Assembly: GCA_030765065.1 (NCBI GenBank)
Contig: CM060985.1
Location: 173,622,096 to 173,686,095 of the forward strand
Direction: 5' to 3'
Source of the DNA: Deroplatys truncata
Lineage: Eukaryota; Arthropoda; Insecta; Mantodea; Mantidae
DNA: 64,000 bases
Below, piece after piece: positions 44,940 through 55,609 of this stretch. A program made the position numbers and the translations under genes. Each line of letters begins with the position of its first letter. Position 1 is the stretch's first letter. The notes below the pieces were generated by a model that was not told where the DNA came from, did no database searches, and worked only from the letters and a program-made list of their open reading frames with translations.

Positions 44940-45470
44940 GCAACTGGCGTGTTCAAGGTTATCTTTATCAGTTGTGCTTCAGTCGCTGCTTTGTGTCCAT
45001 GCTTTAAAGAGAGTTGTGCATCTCAAAGGTAAGTTTACTCAAGACATCTGGTTGTGTGTGATTTGCCTTGCGATTAGTCCACTGCAATGCCTACCGACAA
45101 ATTCATGCTTGAACAACGGATTTTTACGTACGATACATACGTAAAACCAGAAGTGGACAATTTCAGGAGAAATTTCCTGGCGTCTGGCTAATAACTTTAG
45201 GACAACAGAATGTTCTAACAGAGAAAAGAAAATTGACGAAATTGGGGAATTTATTTGTGGGGAACCCTAAACAAATACATTTTATAGGAACAATCCCGAC
45301 ACCATAGACGAACCTAAGGACAATATAAAAACATAAATTAGAATGGAAATTTCATTGGAAGATGCCAGGAATGTCTTTACGCAGATGGACACTTATAATA
45401 AGGTTAGTGCTCATTATAGCTCATGTTACTATCACTCGTAAGTAACACGGGTGTTACGGAAGGAGGGGGA
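44940..45470 (+). pseudogene. internally deleted ITm transposase
   Basis: ATG at 45087 opens MPTDKFMLEQRIFTYDTYVK, the helix-turn-helix start of the 'FFLWG' ITm family. Within about 100 codons it passes to C-terminal sequence with NFIGRCQECLYADGHL around 45355-45400, homologous to the 31.8 kb fragment. The catalytic middle is gone. It is cut on the right by the S1 SINE. Confidence 0.6.
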
Positions 45471-45482
45471 AAAAAGTGTGCG

Positions 45483-45752
45483 TAAATAAATTGAGTTTTA
45501 TTTGTGGACGCTCTTTAACTGCTGTGCTCCTTAGTGTCCCATTCTATATTGGGCGGAAAAACCGGAAAGTCTGCTCAGAGACCTTTTATCTGGCTTGAGG
45601 TTCTTTTATGTGCCGTAAATCTACGACACGAGACCACCGGCTTTATTTCCCTTCCGAAGGAAGCCATAATAAGGATTTTTACGCCCGCAAAAATCCATCG
45701 CCCTTCGCTGGGTTTGAACCCACGACCTCTGGAACTAGAGGCTAGCATGGTA
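45483..45752 (-). mobile_element. tRNA-derived SINE, family S1, copy 3 (most complete)
   Basis: The minus strand shows the head CCTCTAGTTCCAGAGG and B box GGTTCAAACCC (about 45708-45718). The body has GGCGTAAAAATCCTTATTAT, the GGAAATAAAGCCGGTGG block and GGCACATAAAAGAACCTCAA. The tail is CACAGCAGTTAAAGAGCGTC followed by AAATAAAACTCAATT. It lies between an ITm fragment and D7. Confidence 0.75.
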
Positions 45753-45759
45753 TCCCTAG

Positions 45760-46335
45760 ACATGTGTGCGCCTGTGCACACCGTAACTAAAAAACGAAAA
45801 GTCGGTTAAACACCAAATTGGTATTTAAGTTTAGTACCTTCCAAGGGTGCGACCGAAGATTTTCAAGCAAATCCCCGCATCCCAAACTACTCTTACAATT
45901 AAAATGTTTCGAGAATTTTTTTCTCAAAAATAGCTCTTAACTATTTTGATTAAAATAACATATATTAAAGATATTACGTGACCAATAAAATGTATCTCTT
46001 TAATTTTCTGGCAATAGCCTGTGAAGTCCTCTTCATTCTGAATTACTTTTATATAACTGGTAAACCGCCAGAGAGACAAAATCTTATTACACAAAAAAAC
46101 GTAGATCTCATCAAAGCACACATTTATGTGAAATACAGCTCTTTATGGAGTTAACCATTTCCGAGATATTCCTTGTTATTGGTTTGAGTTTTCAAATACC
46201 TTTTCTCAACTGGTAAGTTGCTATTCATTTTTTTCTTGTGGTAATGCAAAATATGAAATTTCAAAGCCATCACATAGTGACACGCTTTTTAAAAATCGGA
46301 CTATCGCTTTACCGGCTGTAACCTACAACGAAATA
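45760..46335 (+). mobile_element. family D, copy D7 (5' truncated)
   Basis: It begins at the microsatellite/AACATAACT-like block and keeps AAGATTTTCAAGCAAATC, AATAAAATGTATCTC, TATAACTGGTAAACCG and CATTTCCGAGATATTCC. Confidence 0.65.
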
Positions 46336-46339
46336 AAAT

Positions 46340-47395
46340 GTAAATATGTGAGGAAAAAACAAAAAAACTTATCTGCATTAACAAGGAGGTAGAATAATAA
46401 GCTTCTTCTTTCTGAGTTTCTGCTGAAAATCTGAATAAGATTTGTTCCATACATTTTTAATGAGAAAAGTGAAAGAAAAATCAAAGTGCAGTAAAAGGTA
46501 TTGGGGGCAAATACAGACTATTTAAATGGTTGCATGTTGAAGCTTTAACATGCTCTGAGAGCAAGTCATTGTATGTAACTGAAACTAAAGGTTGAAAGTA
46601 TTTTTTGACATAAAAGCTATTTTATCAACATTTCAGCAGTGGGTACCCATTTTAAACTCGTTATAATACGTTAGACCTCTACATTACATTACATTACTTC
46701 ACGTTACTGTACGTTACGTTGAGTTCACCTTAATCCCAACAATAGTGCTTCAAGTCACGTGCACATTCGCAAACCATGTTTTATCTCATCTAAGTTTGGC
46801 ATGTCGTTTGTGTGTTTAAAGGAACACAATTTGGCAACGATGTTTTTATTTATCGGAAGGAGCTCTAGTTTACTTTACCTCCAGAGATAGCGACAGGATC
46901 CAGAGAAACTGCGCGACTTCTCCCAGTCTCCAAAGTGACTCACTGTGGTAATGCCCCGAAAAATAAAACGATGAACCAGGAAAAATGCCTTGAGAAAGAG
47001 AATTCAGTCTTTAGTATTTGATAAACCGTGCTCCTAATACCATTGAGTTCATATTTGTGGCGGACAGTAAACTTCAGGAATTTAGTAACCTAAAAGGATA
47101 ACATGAATCATGACCTCTCAACATGCTGCAGTGTACGTAAGTAAAGTTCTAATGCTGCATTGTAGATAGCGCACAACTTAAGACAATACTTTGTAGCCTA
47201 CTTTTGAATTACAGCTTTGAAGTTCCTTAATTGTAATATAGCTTGATTGGCATTGTTAATTATTTAAACACGTAATTTGTAATTTACCCACACAGTACCT
47301 ATATACTTATACAGAACATCTGACATTTTCAAGAGCTAATTACAGTATCTACAGTGATTAACATTAGAATATTTACAATGATTAAGGAGTTAATC
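46340..47395. other. no recognised gene
   Basis: A short ACATT repeat lies at about 46681-46697. The GC-richer stretch 46860-46990 has no domain I recognise. Confidence 0.45.
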
Positions 47396-47398
47396 GAT

Positions 47399-48545
47399 TT
47401 ACAGTTCATCAATATTATACAAACATTTGTGAATAAGATACTTCTTTAGATTTCTTTTAAAACAATTCTTTTTAAAGGACTTAACTTCTAAAGGAAGCTT
47501 ATTATAAAGTATACATAAGGACCAGTATTGCCTTTCTTTTTTATTCACAACTACTCTATGAAAGTCCATACTATGTCTGGTGTAATGCTGGTGTACATTA
47601 CAATTTGTTAGTATGTCTTTAGAGCTATTTACAGTCAAGAGTATTGTTTGATAAGCATATAATGAAACAAGAGTTAGAATGTTTTCCTTAATAAATACAT
47701 TTCTACATGTTTCTAATTTTTTAATATTGAACATAATTCTTATACATTTTTCTGTAATATAAATATTCTATTCATATATATGCAGCTTCACCCCAAACTT
47801 CCAAGCAGTAGTTGAGTTGTGGGAAAATAAGTCCATAATACACAATTTTCATCGTGTGATCATTCACATACCTTCTCATATATATATCTACTAACTTTAT
47901 TACAAACATTATTAGCTTGTTCTGACCAGTATAGCCTATTCTCAATTTTCAAGCCTAACAAGGGATGGGATGTGGTCAGAGTAAGCCTATCTCCGGGGGA
48001 ACTAATTTCTTTTATTCATCTCTACCACCTAGACTAAATATCTTTACCTTGGGGTTTTCTTCATTTACTTTTAGTGTATTAGATTCAAAATAGCGTATTA
48101 ATGAATGGGTACTGGATTTGATGCTGTTAGCTAAAGAATTTAAGTTTTCATTCCAACAGAGTGCTGTGGTATCATCTGCATAGCTGATTGTAGTGAAATT
48201 ATTGCCTTTAGGGATATCATTTATATAAATAATAAACAGTAAAGGGCCCAAAACAGAACCCTGAGGCACTGCATGTTTTACGTGCATGAAAGTCGATTTT
48301 GTTCTATTTAGGTTGCAACATCTAACATAGTTTATTTCTGAGCATTGTAATCTTCGCGTTAGATAAGATGCAATTAATTTGTGAGGTAGGCCTCGAATGC
48401 CATACAATTCAAGCTTATTTAATAAAATATCATGCCTTATACAGTCAAAAGCTTTAGTTAAGTCCACCATTAGACTGGCTACTTTTGTATTTTGATTTAT
48501 TTTTACCATCATTTTATGGATGAATATTGCAATGCATTTTAACAA
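47399..48545 (-). pseudogene. 5'-truncated LINE, reverse transcriptase and C-terminal tail
   Basis: Minus strand: open from 48545 to 48012 with SLMVDLTKAFDCIRHDILLN, VPQGSVLGPLLFIIYINDIP and TISYADDTTALCWNENL (catalytic YADD), then SNTLKVNEENPKVKIF. After a broken 0.28 kb the frame at 47734-47399 gives ENILTLVSLYAYQTIL and WSLCILYNKLPLEVKSFK, the conserved tail. It is the same clade as the LINE at 14.0-15.2 kb (CR1/Jockey-like) but a separate, diverged copy. No endonuclease. Confidence 0.85.
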
Positions 48546-48732
48546 CTTGATATCTAGATTTCACCGTTAATAAAGCAGACTAACAGTAAACGTTTTATCT
48601 GTAACATTTGAACGAGTTTCTAACACATTACTATCCATTTGCATAACTACTGCACTAATAATTGAAGCAAAACCTTAGCTTTCTAGCTACTCTTTAACTA
48701 TCCGCAGAAAATTATTTCAGTTAGGTTATACA

Positions 48733-48936
48733 GCGTGAGCCAAAAGACTCCGAACCGCCTGCGCGGTGTTTTTCCTGTCCGCGTCCTCAGCGCTCGTTGC
48801 CGTCTGCCGCTATCGTAGAAAGGCGCGGTTGAAGCTATATAACATTTTTAAAACTACTTTTAAAGGCTTTACTTACCAACTTTACGAAAGGAGATGCTGA
48901 AATTGGCCACCATCGTTGTCCATACATTTTTGGCAC
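48733..48936 (-). mobile_element. ITm element end with transposase C-terminus (same family as 6.5 kb)
   Basis: The sequence from GAGCCAAAAGACTCC through TTTTTCCTGTCCGCGTCCTC to GGCTTTACTTACCAACTT repeats the long TIR of the 6467-6977 element. The minus-strand frame MDNDGGQFQHLLS then meets family D at about 48936. Only one end is present. Confidence 0.65.
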
Positions 48937-49022
48937 TCCACCCAAAAATTCGATACCGAGATTTCACCGGAAATACATGTTTTGGGGCCCCTTGAATAAA
49001 AGAAGGTAATTTTAGAAAAACG

Positions 49023-49069
<47 letters not shown>

Positions 49070-49668
49070 CTGTGAACAACATAACTTTTAAAAAGTTTTG
49101 ATTTTCTAAAAAATGACTAAGGATTTTGATTAAAATACCATATATTAAATATATTTACATGAGAAATAAAATGTATATTTTGAATTTATTGGGAATAGCC
49201 TGCGAAGTCTTCTTCATTCGGAAGGAATTTTGTATTATCTTGTATACGTAACCGGTAAACGGGAAGTGATAGACGAAAACGTAGGCACAAAAAATATAGA
49301 TCTCTTTAAAGCACACAATTTATTTCCACTACCTTTTTTCCTAATATTAGCCATTTTCGAGATATCCGCTATTAATGGTTCGATTTGTTCAATACTTTGT
49401 CGTTCCTTGTAAGTCCCTTCGATTTTCAGTTGTTTCTCGCGATGTCATGGAAACAGTATGGAATTTTAAGGCCAGCATATAGCGTCCAGTTGTTAAACAT
49501 TTTACTATCGCTGTTCTCGTTGTATCTATAACGAAATGTGTAATGTAGCTGTTTCTGCAAAGGTTTATCTCGATTAAATGAAGAAGATAGAAAAATAAGT
49601 TTTCGTAAGAATAATTTGTATACCTATACTCTTATAAACCATAGAGACTAGAGAAAGTCATGTGTATG
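48937..49668 (+). mobile_element. family D, copy D8
   Basis: It runs from CCACCCAAAAATTCGATACC to GACTAGAGAAAGTCATGTG. The GT microsatellite has expanded to about 43 bp (49025-49067), and the AACACCAAACTTGG to TTTACATGGAA part is deleted. Confidence 0.7.
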
Positions 49669-49669
49669 T

Positions 49670-50095
49670 ATCACATCAGATTTTGTTGTAAGAAGTACTG
49701 CCAACCGAATGAGAACGTTTCTGCTCAAGAGGGGGGGGGGGAGGATTATTCACAAATGATGACATAGCATACAAAAAAATATATAGGAAGGTAATATTAT
49801 TGAACAATAATATCTAAATTAGTATTTGTGACAATAAAGCAATAAGATAAGACAATAATTTTAAGTTTTTTATTATACAAGTTATTCAGTAATTAACACT
49901 CGAGTTTAGAGAAGAAAGTATATATAGTATGTTAAAGCAATACTTATAATAACAAACAAATAACTAAAATATAATGAATTTAAAGTGTTATCGTTTGGAA
50001 AACTCTTTATTGGTAATGCTTTTAATTGATTTTTTTTAATTTACAAATGTTGTAGTGCTGCAAATCTGGATACTTATTTTATCATTAGGTAGGGT
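49670..50095. other. no recognised gene
   Basis: AT-rich, with a G10 run near 49732. Nothing recognised. Confidence 0.5.
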
Positions 50096-50097
50096 AC

Positions 50098-50596
50098 ACA
50101 GTACGATTTGCCCCCCGAAACCGGGGCAGAACACCGCAAGTAGGCCGCAACGACCCTTTTTGCTTCTCATATGACCCTGCAGGGGAGAGATCTGAACGGC
50201 GAGTAAATCTGGGAGACGACGTGCACAAGCATGAATGAGCCCCTAACGTTTCCAGATCGAACGCATTCGCCGCCGTCCACGCTTCTAACCCCTGGGGGTC
50301 CCGTTAAGGGGAGCCTGTTCCATGAGCACCCGTAGGCGGGTCCGTGACCAGTCCGAACGACGCCAGGGAGAAACCTTCACCGCCCAGCCGCAACACGCCG
50401 AACACCGTTGCCTCGTCCTTCAACCCTGAAACAGATGACAATGAAGGAAAGTCGTAGTAGAAGAGGAACAGCATTCGCCTACCGATCCGATAAGCCACGA
50501 AGAATCCATGGTCAAGCTGAGCGGTCGCCTGGAATCGAACCTGGGACCTCCCGAATGTGAGCATCACACGTTACCACGGAGCCATCTCGGTCAGTT
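50098..50596 (-). mobile_element. tRNA-derived SINE, family S2, copy 1
   Basis: The minus strand starts with a tRNA-like head: A box TGGCTCCGTGG and a perfect B box GGTTCGATTCC (50531-50541). A GC-rich body of about 400 bp follows, with CTTCATTGTCATCTGTTTC and CACGTCGTCTCCCAG blocks. Copies share the body at 52.4-52.7 kb and 53.8 kb. It is not a functional tRNA gene because the acceptor stem is not closed. Confidence 0.7.
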
Positions 50597-50769
50597 TTTT
50601 ATCATGAAACTATAAGAAATATGCAGCGCTATGACAGTTTTGGTAGAACATAAGTTTTCTAAATATTCAGCTACACTTTGAATTAAAGCATTTACAAATT
50701 AGAGGTGGCATTTTATATTAGCGAGCCTAAAAGAATGAAGAAACCAACATTCATTATAGACAAAAAAAA

Positions 50770-50881
50770 CGCTTATTGTGCTGAAAATCGTTTAAATTGC
50801 CTCCCACCGAACATTTTCCACCCCCTCTTTTGTTGGGGGCATGTTTTGTGATAACACTCCCACAGTATTTTTGTTCTTGAA

Positions 50882-50932
<51 letters not shown>

Positions 50933-51190
50933 CCATTCATGCTGAAGTCCCCCAAAGTGCCTCCAATCGAACAACTTTCAACTTTCTGCTATTAGGGTGG
51001 TTTTTTTTATTACCACTCCTAAAAAAATGGCGTAGCATTTATGCTTTTCTTTAGCGAAACTATTGAGAAAATAGGCTTATTCGTGCTGAGAGTCCTTAAA
51101 ATTGACTCTGCCGTACATTTTCCACCCCTCTTACATTAGGAGTGGCTTTTTACACCGCCCCCACAGTATTCTTACTCTTATCCTAAAGAA
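50770..51190. repeat. diverged direct repeat (about 300-bp period)
   Basis: 50770-50890 and 51070-51190 share the order TGTGCTGA, ACATTTTCCACCCC, a CTCTT block, a CACAGTATT block and TCTT. An (AT)n tract of about 48 bp lies between (50882-50929). Confidence 0.55.
50882..50929. repeat. (TA)n microsatellite
   Basis: About 24 TA units in a row. Confidence 0.95.
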
Positions 51191-52015
51191 TGTGCCAAAT
51201 TTGGTCGAAATACACACATTGACTTTCATATAATAAAATATTGTACTATAGCTTTTATAGATTGCACAACCTTGGACCAAGATTGCTACTGTGGTTGAAG
51301 GCTGAAGTTGTTGACATGAAATATATATTTTAAGCATACCTCTCTCTATATCTCTCTATCTCTCTCTCTCTCTCTCTCCCTCGTGGTACCAGTTATCTAA
51401 AATTCGCCGAGAACAGAGAGCAAATACGCTGTTTAAAGGAATTTCAAGTTAAGTGTGTTTTGTTTGGCATGTCGATATGCCAATTCACTTCATGGGCCAG
51501 GCATTCACTACTGACCAATCCAATTCATGCCCGTATCAGTTTGTACAATCACGGCAGACTATCAACAGTAGTAGCACTAGTGCTGATAGTTTTACAATTT
51601 AATTGAGGTTAACTGTTTGGAAATTGTCGCAGCTGATTCGTAGTTGTTTCTGATTTCTAAACTAAAGAAACAAAAAATTTTGTTAAAGAACATGGAAAGC
51701 CATGCTGCGTTATAATATTGATCTGCAACAAACTCAAATAATATTATATAAAATACCCACGTTATTTTTATTTTATTAATATTCTTTGTTAAAACGTTTC
51801 ATTCAGTAAAGAGTGGCAGTAAACATGTGCCAGTAGTGAGTTCGATGTTATATAGTAGCGCTTGTGGGAGTCCTTGGAGGTTTTTCACCTTGCTTCCTTA
51901 AATGGTGTGTTATGTTAAGTATAAGATTTGGTTAAGGGATAAATCGCCCTCTCCTGTTTCGCTTAAGGTTGGGCATCGGTGCTTTTAAATATGTGACTAC
52001 TGATCCGGTTTCTTC
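51190..52015. other. no recognised gene
   Basis: It contains a CT-rich tract at about 51343-51379. No coding or terminal-repeat signal. Confidence 0.5.
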
Positions 52016-52019
52016 TGTC

Positions 52020-52390
52020 CCACTTGTAGCTACAACAGAATGTGTAATGAAAGCATTTCTGCGAAGGTTTATCTCAATTAACATGAAGTAGATAACAAAT
52101 AAGCTTTCGTAAGAATAGGTTGTAAACAATTCTCCCCAGCATGTGTGGAGAAAGTCATGTGAATGTAACAAGTCAGATTGTTAGTACCTACTTATAGGGG
52201 TAGAGGAAGTGTTGTATTCCACTCAAAAATTCGGTGTCAAGATTTCGCAGTAAGTGCATGATTTGAGACCCCGCAATAAAAAAGAAAGGAAAAAAAGAGA
52301 AAATTATAATAAGGACTGTGTGTGTGAACAGCATATAACCGAAAAATGAGGAGTTAAATGAATACCAAATTTGTTAATTATTGTCAGAAC
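52020..52390 (+). mobile_element. family D, right end followed by left end (D9)
   Basis: 52020-52170 is the D right end (GAAGTAGATAACAAATAAGC to GGAGAAAGTCATGTG). 52185-52390 is the D left end (GGGTAGAGGAAGTGTTGTAT to AATGAATACCAAATTTG). Both are in + orientation, with only about 20 bp between. Confidence 0.6.
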
Positions 52391-52395
52391 TTAAG

Positions 52396-52714
52396 TAAAG
52401 GTACTGTAAGGAGGGGACCCTGGAGCCGGGGCAGATCAACGCAAGCATGGACGGGGTACCTAACGTTTACAGATTAAACACATCCAGCGCCGCCACAAGC
52501 AACTAAACCCCGGCAGCGCCCTATCAGGTGGAGTCCACTTAGGGAAGAGACCTCTACGGAGCGCAAGTCGCCTGCTCCTGAAACAGATGATGGGTACAGG
52601 AAGGAGAGTCGTGGTAGAAGATGAACCACCCCAGCATCAGCTGGGTCAGAGTGGCGGTCGCCGGGCGTCAAAACCGGACCACAGACGTTACCGCCTGAGC
52701 CACCCCGCTCGGTA
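52396..52714 (-). mobile_element. tRNA-derived SINE, family S2, copy 2
   Basis: The minus strand shows A box TGGCTCAGGCGG near 52702, a degenerate B box and the shared body (GTTTCAGGAGCAGGCGACTT; ACTCTCCTTCCTGTACC). It lies against D9. Confidence 0.65.
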
Positions 52715-53095
52715 AGATTCGTAGTAAGTTGAGAATGTATTAGTTCCGAGAAGTGAATCAGTTGCGCGGATATTGCATCGTTTTCCTTAACCGGGCGACC
52801 GCTTCAAGGAAGATTCAGGTGATCGGGGTGACGGTGCACTTTCAATTTTTGTTATCTTTTTCCTGTCTTTCTTTTCCGGGCAACAAGGTTATCTTTAGAA
52901 ATATGTTTATCTTGACGCAGGACGTGTTGGCGATAACAATTCCATTTATCGTACTCTTCGCTAGTTATCCCGCTTACATTCACACCACTTCTCTACTCAC
53001 TCTTCTACAAGCTTGTTACAAAAACTATTTCTTGTAAATACAGATAAAATGTCATTACACATCTCGTTGCACGTATAACAAGAATACAGTAGGTA
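52715..53095. other. no recognised gene
   Basis: The ORF at 52753-53037 matches no family I know and has ordinary composition. I treat it as non-coding. Confidence 0.4.
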
Positions 53096-53099
53096 AAGC

Positions 53100-53697
53100 G
53101 ATAGTCACGAAAAAGTCAAAATAAATACCAAACTTGGCATTTAGATTCAGTGCCTTCTAAAGATGCAACACGACGATTTTCAACAAAATCACCCACCCAA
53201 ACTTCCCTTTACATGAAACATTTTTCGAAAATTTTTATTTTCTAAAAATAATGGCTCGCAATATTTATTAAAATGCCATATATAAAAAATATTTACTTGG
53301 CAAATAAAATGTACACCTTGAATGTTCTAGGAATAGTCTGTGAAGTCCACTTCTCTCTTTAAAACACAGAATTTATTTCAAATAACTTTGTTGTGACATC
53401 AGCCATTTCCGAGATATCCGTTATTAATGGTTCAAACTGATCACTGCTTAGTCGTTCGTTTAAAGTCCTCGATTTTCAGTTGTTTCTCGCGATGTCATGG
53501 AAACAGTATGGAATTTTAAGGCAGCATATAGCGTTCAGTTGTTAAACATTTGACTATCGCTGTTATATCGATAACGAAAGGTGTAATGTAGCTATTTCCA
53601 GAACGATTATCTCATGCAAGATGAAGTAGATAGGAACATAAACTTTCACAAGAATAATTTGTATATCCACTAATAAGCGATATAGGGTAGAGAAAGT
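53100..53697 (+). mobile_element. family D, copy D10
   Basis: It keeps ATACCAAACTTGGCATTTAG, CAACACGACGATTTTCAAC, AGCCATTTCCGAGATATCCG and GTTTCTCGCGATGTCATGG, ending TAGGGTAGAGAAAGTAACAC. Confidence 0.7.
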
Positions 53698-53767
53698 AAC
53701 ACATTCGACTTTTAGTAAGTAAGTGTGTTGACTTTAAAATTCCATGTTGTTTGCATATCTAAGAGGA

Positions 53768-53880
53768 GTAGGAGGAGTACACATTACGGAGGGGTCAGGC
53801 CAGTGTGGCCCTTTGTGCTTCCTGGGAGGGAGGGATGAGCCAATCGGTAACGATGTGCGCAAGCATGAACGGGAGTAGTA
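53768..53880 (-). mobile_element. S2 SINE tail fragment
   Basis: It matches the S2 tail: GTACACATTACGG at the edge, then GATGTGCGCAAGCATGAACG. Body and head are absent. Confidence 0.5.
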
Positions 53881-53883
53881 TTA

Positions 53884-54032
53884 GTCCCGGATGAGCCAAC
53901 TGGATTAACGATAATCCTGCCGCTAGGGGCGCTAGTGTCGCTAGTGTCGCTGCGTGCGACGGCGGCGGCGGGAAGTTTGAAAAGCGCCCTGAGCGGAAGG
54001 ATTATCGTTATTGCAATTGGTTCATCCGGGAC
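53884..54032. mobile_element. 149-bp MITE with about 50-bp inverted ends
   Basis: GTCCCGGATGAGCCAACTGG at 53884 and the inverse of GTCCCGGATGAACCAATTGC at 54032. The arms stay similar through AACGATAATCCT and CCGCT.GGG.CGCT. A GGC-rich loop of about 45 bp separates them. No coding capacity. Confidence 0.75.
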
Positions 54033-54079
54033 GAGTTAAAGGAATTGAGGATTAGGGAAAGGTGAAGGAAAAACAGGAA

Positions 54080-54465
54080 GTGACGTGGAGTGTTTTGATT
54101 GGTTCGTTAATTCGGGTGGAAGATGAAGGAAGTAAGATGAAAGAGTATGGAGGTCACGTGATGGAGAGGAGCGGGGTGGCGAGGTGTTGTCTGTGCGGAG
54201 GTCGGGACTGAAAGAGGGAAAAGATGGGGAGCGAGGGATAAAAAGTATAACAGAAAGTGACGTGTGAAGTTGTGATTGGTGGGAATAAGAAGTGATGTTA
54301 TTGGTGGAAAGGAACAAATGAAAGTTGTTGATTGGTAAGAATAAGAGAGATTATGATTGGTGGAAAGAAAAAGGTGTGGGACTTGGGTATGTTGGAGGTG
54401 ATGGGAAAGGTAAGTTTTGCTAGCAACAAGATTTGCAAAAGCCTGTCGAGAACTGATCAGCAATT
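54080..54465. repeat. duplicated block 1 with CCAAT-box cluster
   Basis: ATTGG (CCAAT on the minus strand) occurs near 54095, 54270, 54299, 54330 and 54355, with TGACGT (CRE-like) near 54082 and 54259 and CACGTG near 54155. 54173-54460 recurs almost unchanged at 55308-55600. The minus-strand Ser/Pro/His-rich frames here are a by-product of the repeat composition. Confidence 0.7.
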
Positions 54466-54499
54466 TTTGAACGTTGGATGGTAGTTTTCTTGAGTGGAT

Positions 54500-54800
54500 A
54501 GAGAGATGGGGCGATATGAGATGCGGTGGCGAAAATGGGAATTAAACAAGATGGTTGAGACAAGAGGTTTAAGGACGAGGAAATTTGGAGGTTAGTGGTG
54601 AACATGGCGGTCGCAAGAGGTGGGGGCAAGGAGACGCGGTGGTGAGAATGGGAACTAAAAGAAGATGGCGGTAGCAAGAGCTTAGAAGAGCAGATTTTGG
54701 GGTTAAAATAGTGGGAACTAAAAATGGCGGAGGGTCTGCGACAAGGAGATGCGGTGAGAACTAAACAAGATGGCGGACGCAAGAGGAGGGTAAGGAGATT
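54500..54800. repeat. imperfect repeats with ATGGCGG motifs
   Basis: The unit 'GGGAACTAAA.AAGATGGCGG...GCAAGAG' recurs irregularly. ATGGCGG is present at about 54604, 54665, 54724 and 54770. This core is also the YY1/Pleiohomeotic-type recognition sequence (GCCAT); whether it acts as one is unknown. Confidence 0.5.
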
Positions 54801-54929
54801 TGAGGTTACAGTACCAAAACACGAAAGGATATATTCCTACGCCAAGCAGGCCCGAAATTAATTATGCGTGTGGTACTTACCTGTTACTGGTGTGGATGCG
54901 TCACCAAAAGCGCAGCAGCTTCACGCGAC

Positions 54930-55165
54930 GCGAAAAAATAAAAGCAAACTGTTTTTGAAAATGCTTAACCAGCTTTAAGATCAACCAACATCACTACGCA
55001 CTTATATACCTAGGTTTTTTAAAGCGGTACAGACGCCCTTTGCAGAGGCGTAATTTAACTATACCAAAAACCTGGTACTGGACCATCGTGATGGTCGCTA
55101 GCGTACGTAGGAGCAGGGTTCTCATAGCCGGTCGAAAGCGGTCAAAAAAGTGTACGACGTAGGTG
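54930..55165. repeat. duplicated block 2, left copy
   Basis: It is nearly identical to 56097-56310: CTTAACCAGCTTTAAGATCA, TATACCAAAAACCTGGTACT and CGCTAGCGTACGTAGGAGCA are in the same order. The two copies are about 1.16 kb apart, matching the spacing of block 1. Confidence 0.8.
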
Positions 55166-55307
55166 TTCACAGTAGCTGCTGTCGAGTCAACCGTCGAGGT
55201 GTGAATGAACGAGATCTGTTCTTGCCGGCAATCTGGTTGGGAGATGAGAGGCGCGGTGGTAAAAATGGGAACTAACTAAGATGGCGGAGGCATGAAGTTG
55301 AGGTTAA

Positions 55308-55600
55308 GGAGCGGTGAGGTGTTGTCTGTGCGGAGGTTGGGACTGAAAGAGGGGAAAGATGGCGAACGAGGGATAAAAAGTATAACAGAAAGTGACGTGT
55401 GAAGTTGTGATTGGTGGGAATAAGAAGTGATGTTATTGGTGGAAAGGGACAAATGAAAGTTGTTGATTGGTAAGAATAAGAGAGATTATGATTGGTGGAA
55501 AGAAAAAAGGTGTGGGAGTGGAGTATGTTGGAGGTGATGGAAAAGGTAAGTTTGCTACCAACAACATTTGCAAAAGCCTATCCAGAACTCATCAGCAATT
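55308..55600. repeat. duplicated block 1, second copy (CCAAT cluster)
   Basis: It repeats 54173-54460 with a few substitutions: GAGGTGTTGTCTGTGCGGAG to GCAAAAGCCTATCCAGAACT. Four ATTGG motifs are kept. Confidence 0.8.
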
Positions 55601-55609
55601 TTAAATAAC

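Noticed and set aside
44985..45040. Good donor-like AAG|GTAAGT upstream of the ITm start codon
   Set aside because: It is probably part of the transposon leader; no host exon is recognisable around it.
50525..50596. Pol III A and B boxes considered as a tRNA gene
   Set aside because: There is no closed acceptor stem or proper anticodon arm, and the sequence continues into a repeated SINE body.
52753..53037. 94-codon plus-strand ORF with hydrophobic stretches
   Set aside because: No family recognised, no splice or promoter context; within chance length for this DNA.
54036..54782. Three overlapping minus-strand Ser/Pro/His-rich ORFs of 93-120 codons
   Set aside because: They follow from purine-rich repeats on the plus strand, overlap in different frames, and match no domain.
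54870..54900. ACTTACCTG, complementary to a 5' splice site, considered as a U1 snRNA start or a minus-strand exon donor
   Set aside because: The downstream sequence does not resemble U1, and no open exon with an acceptor precedes it on the minus strand.
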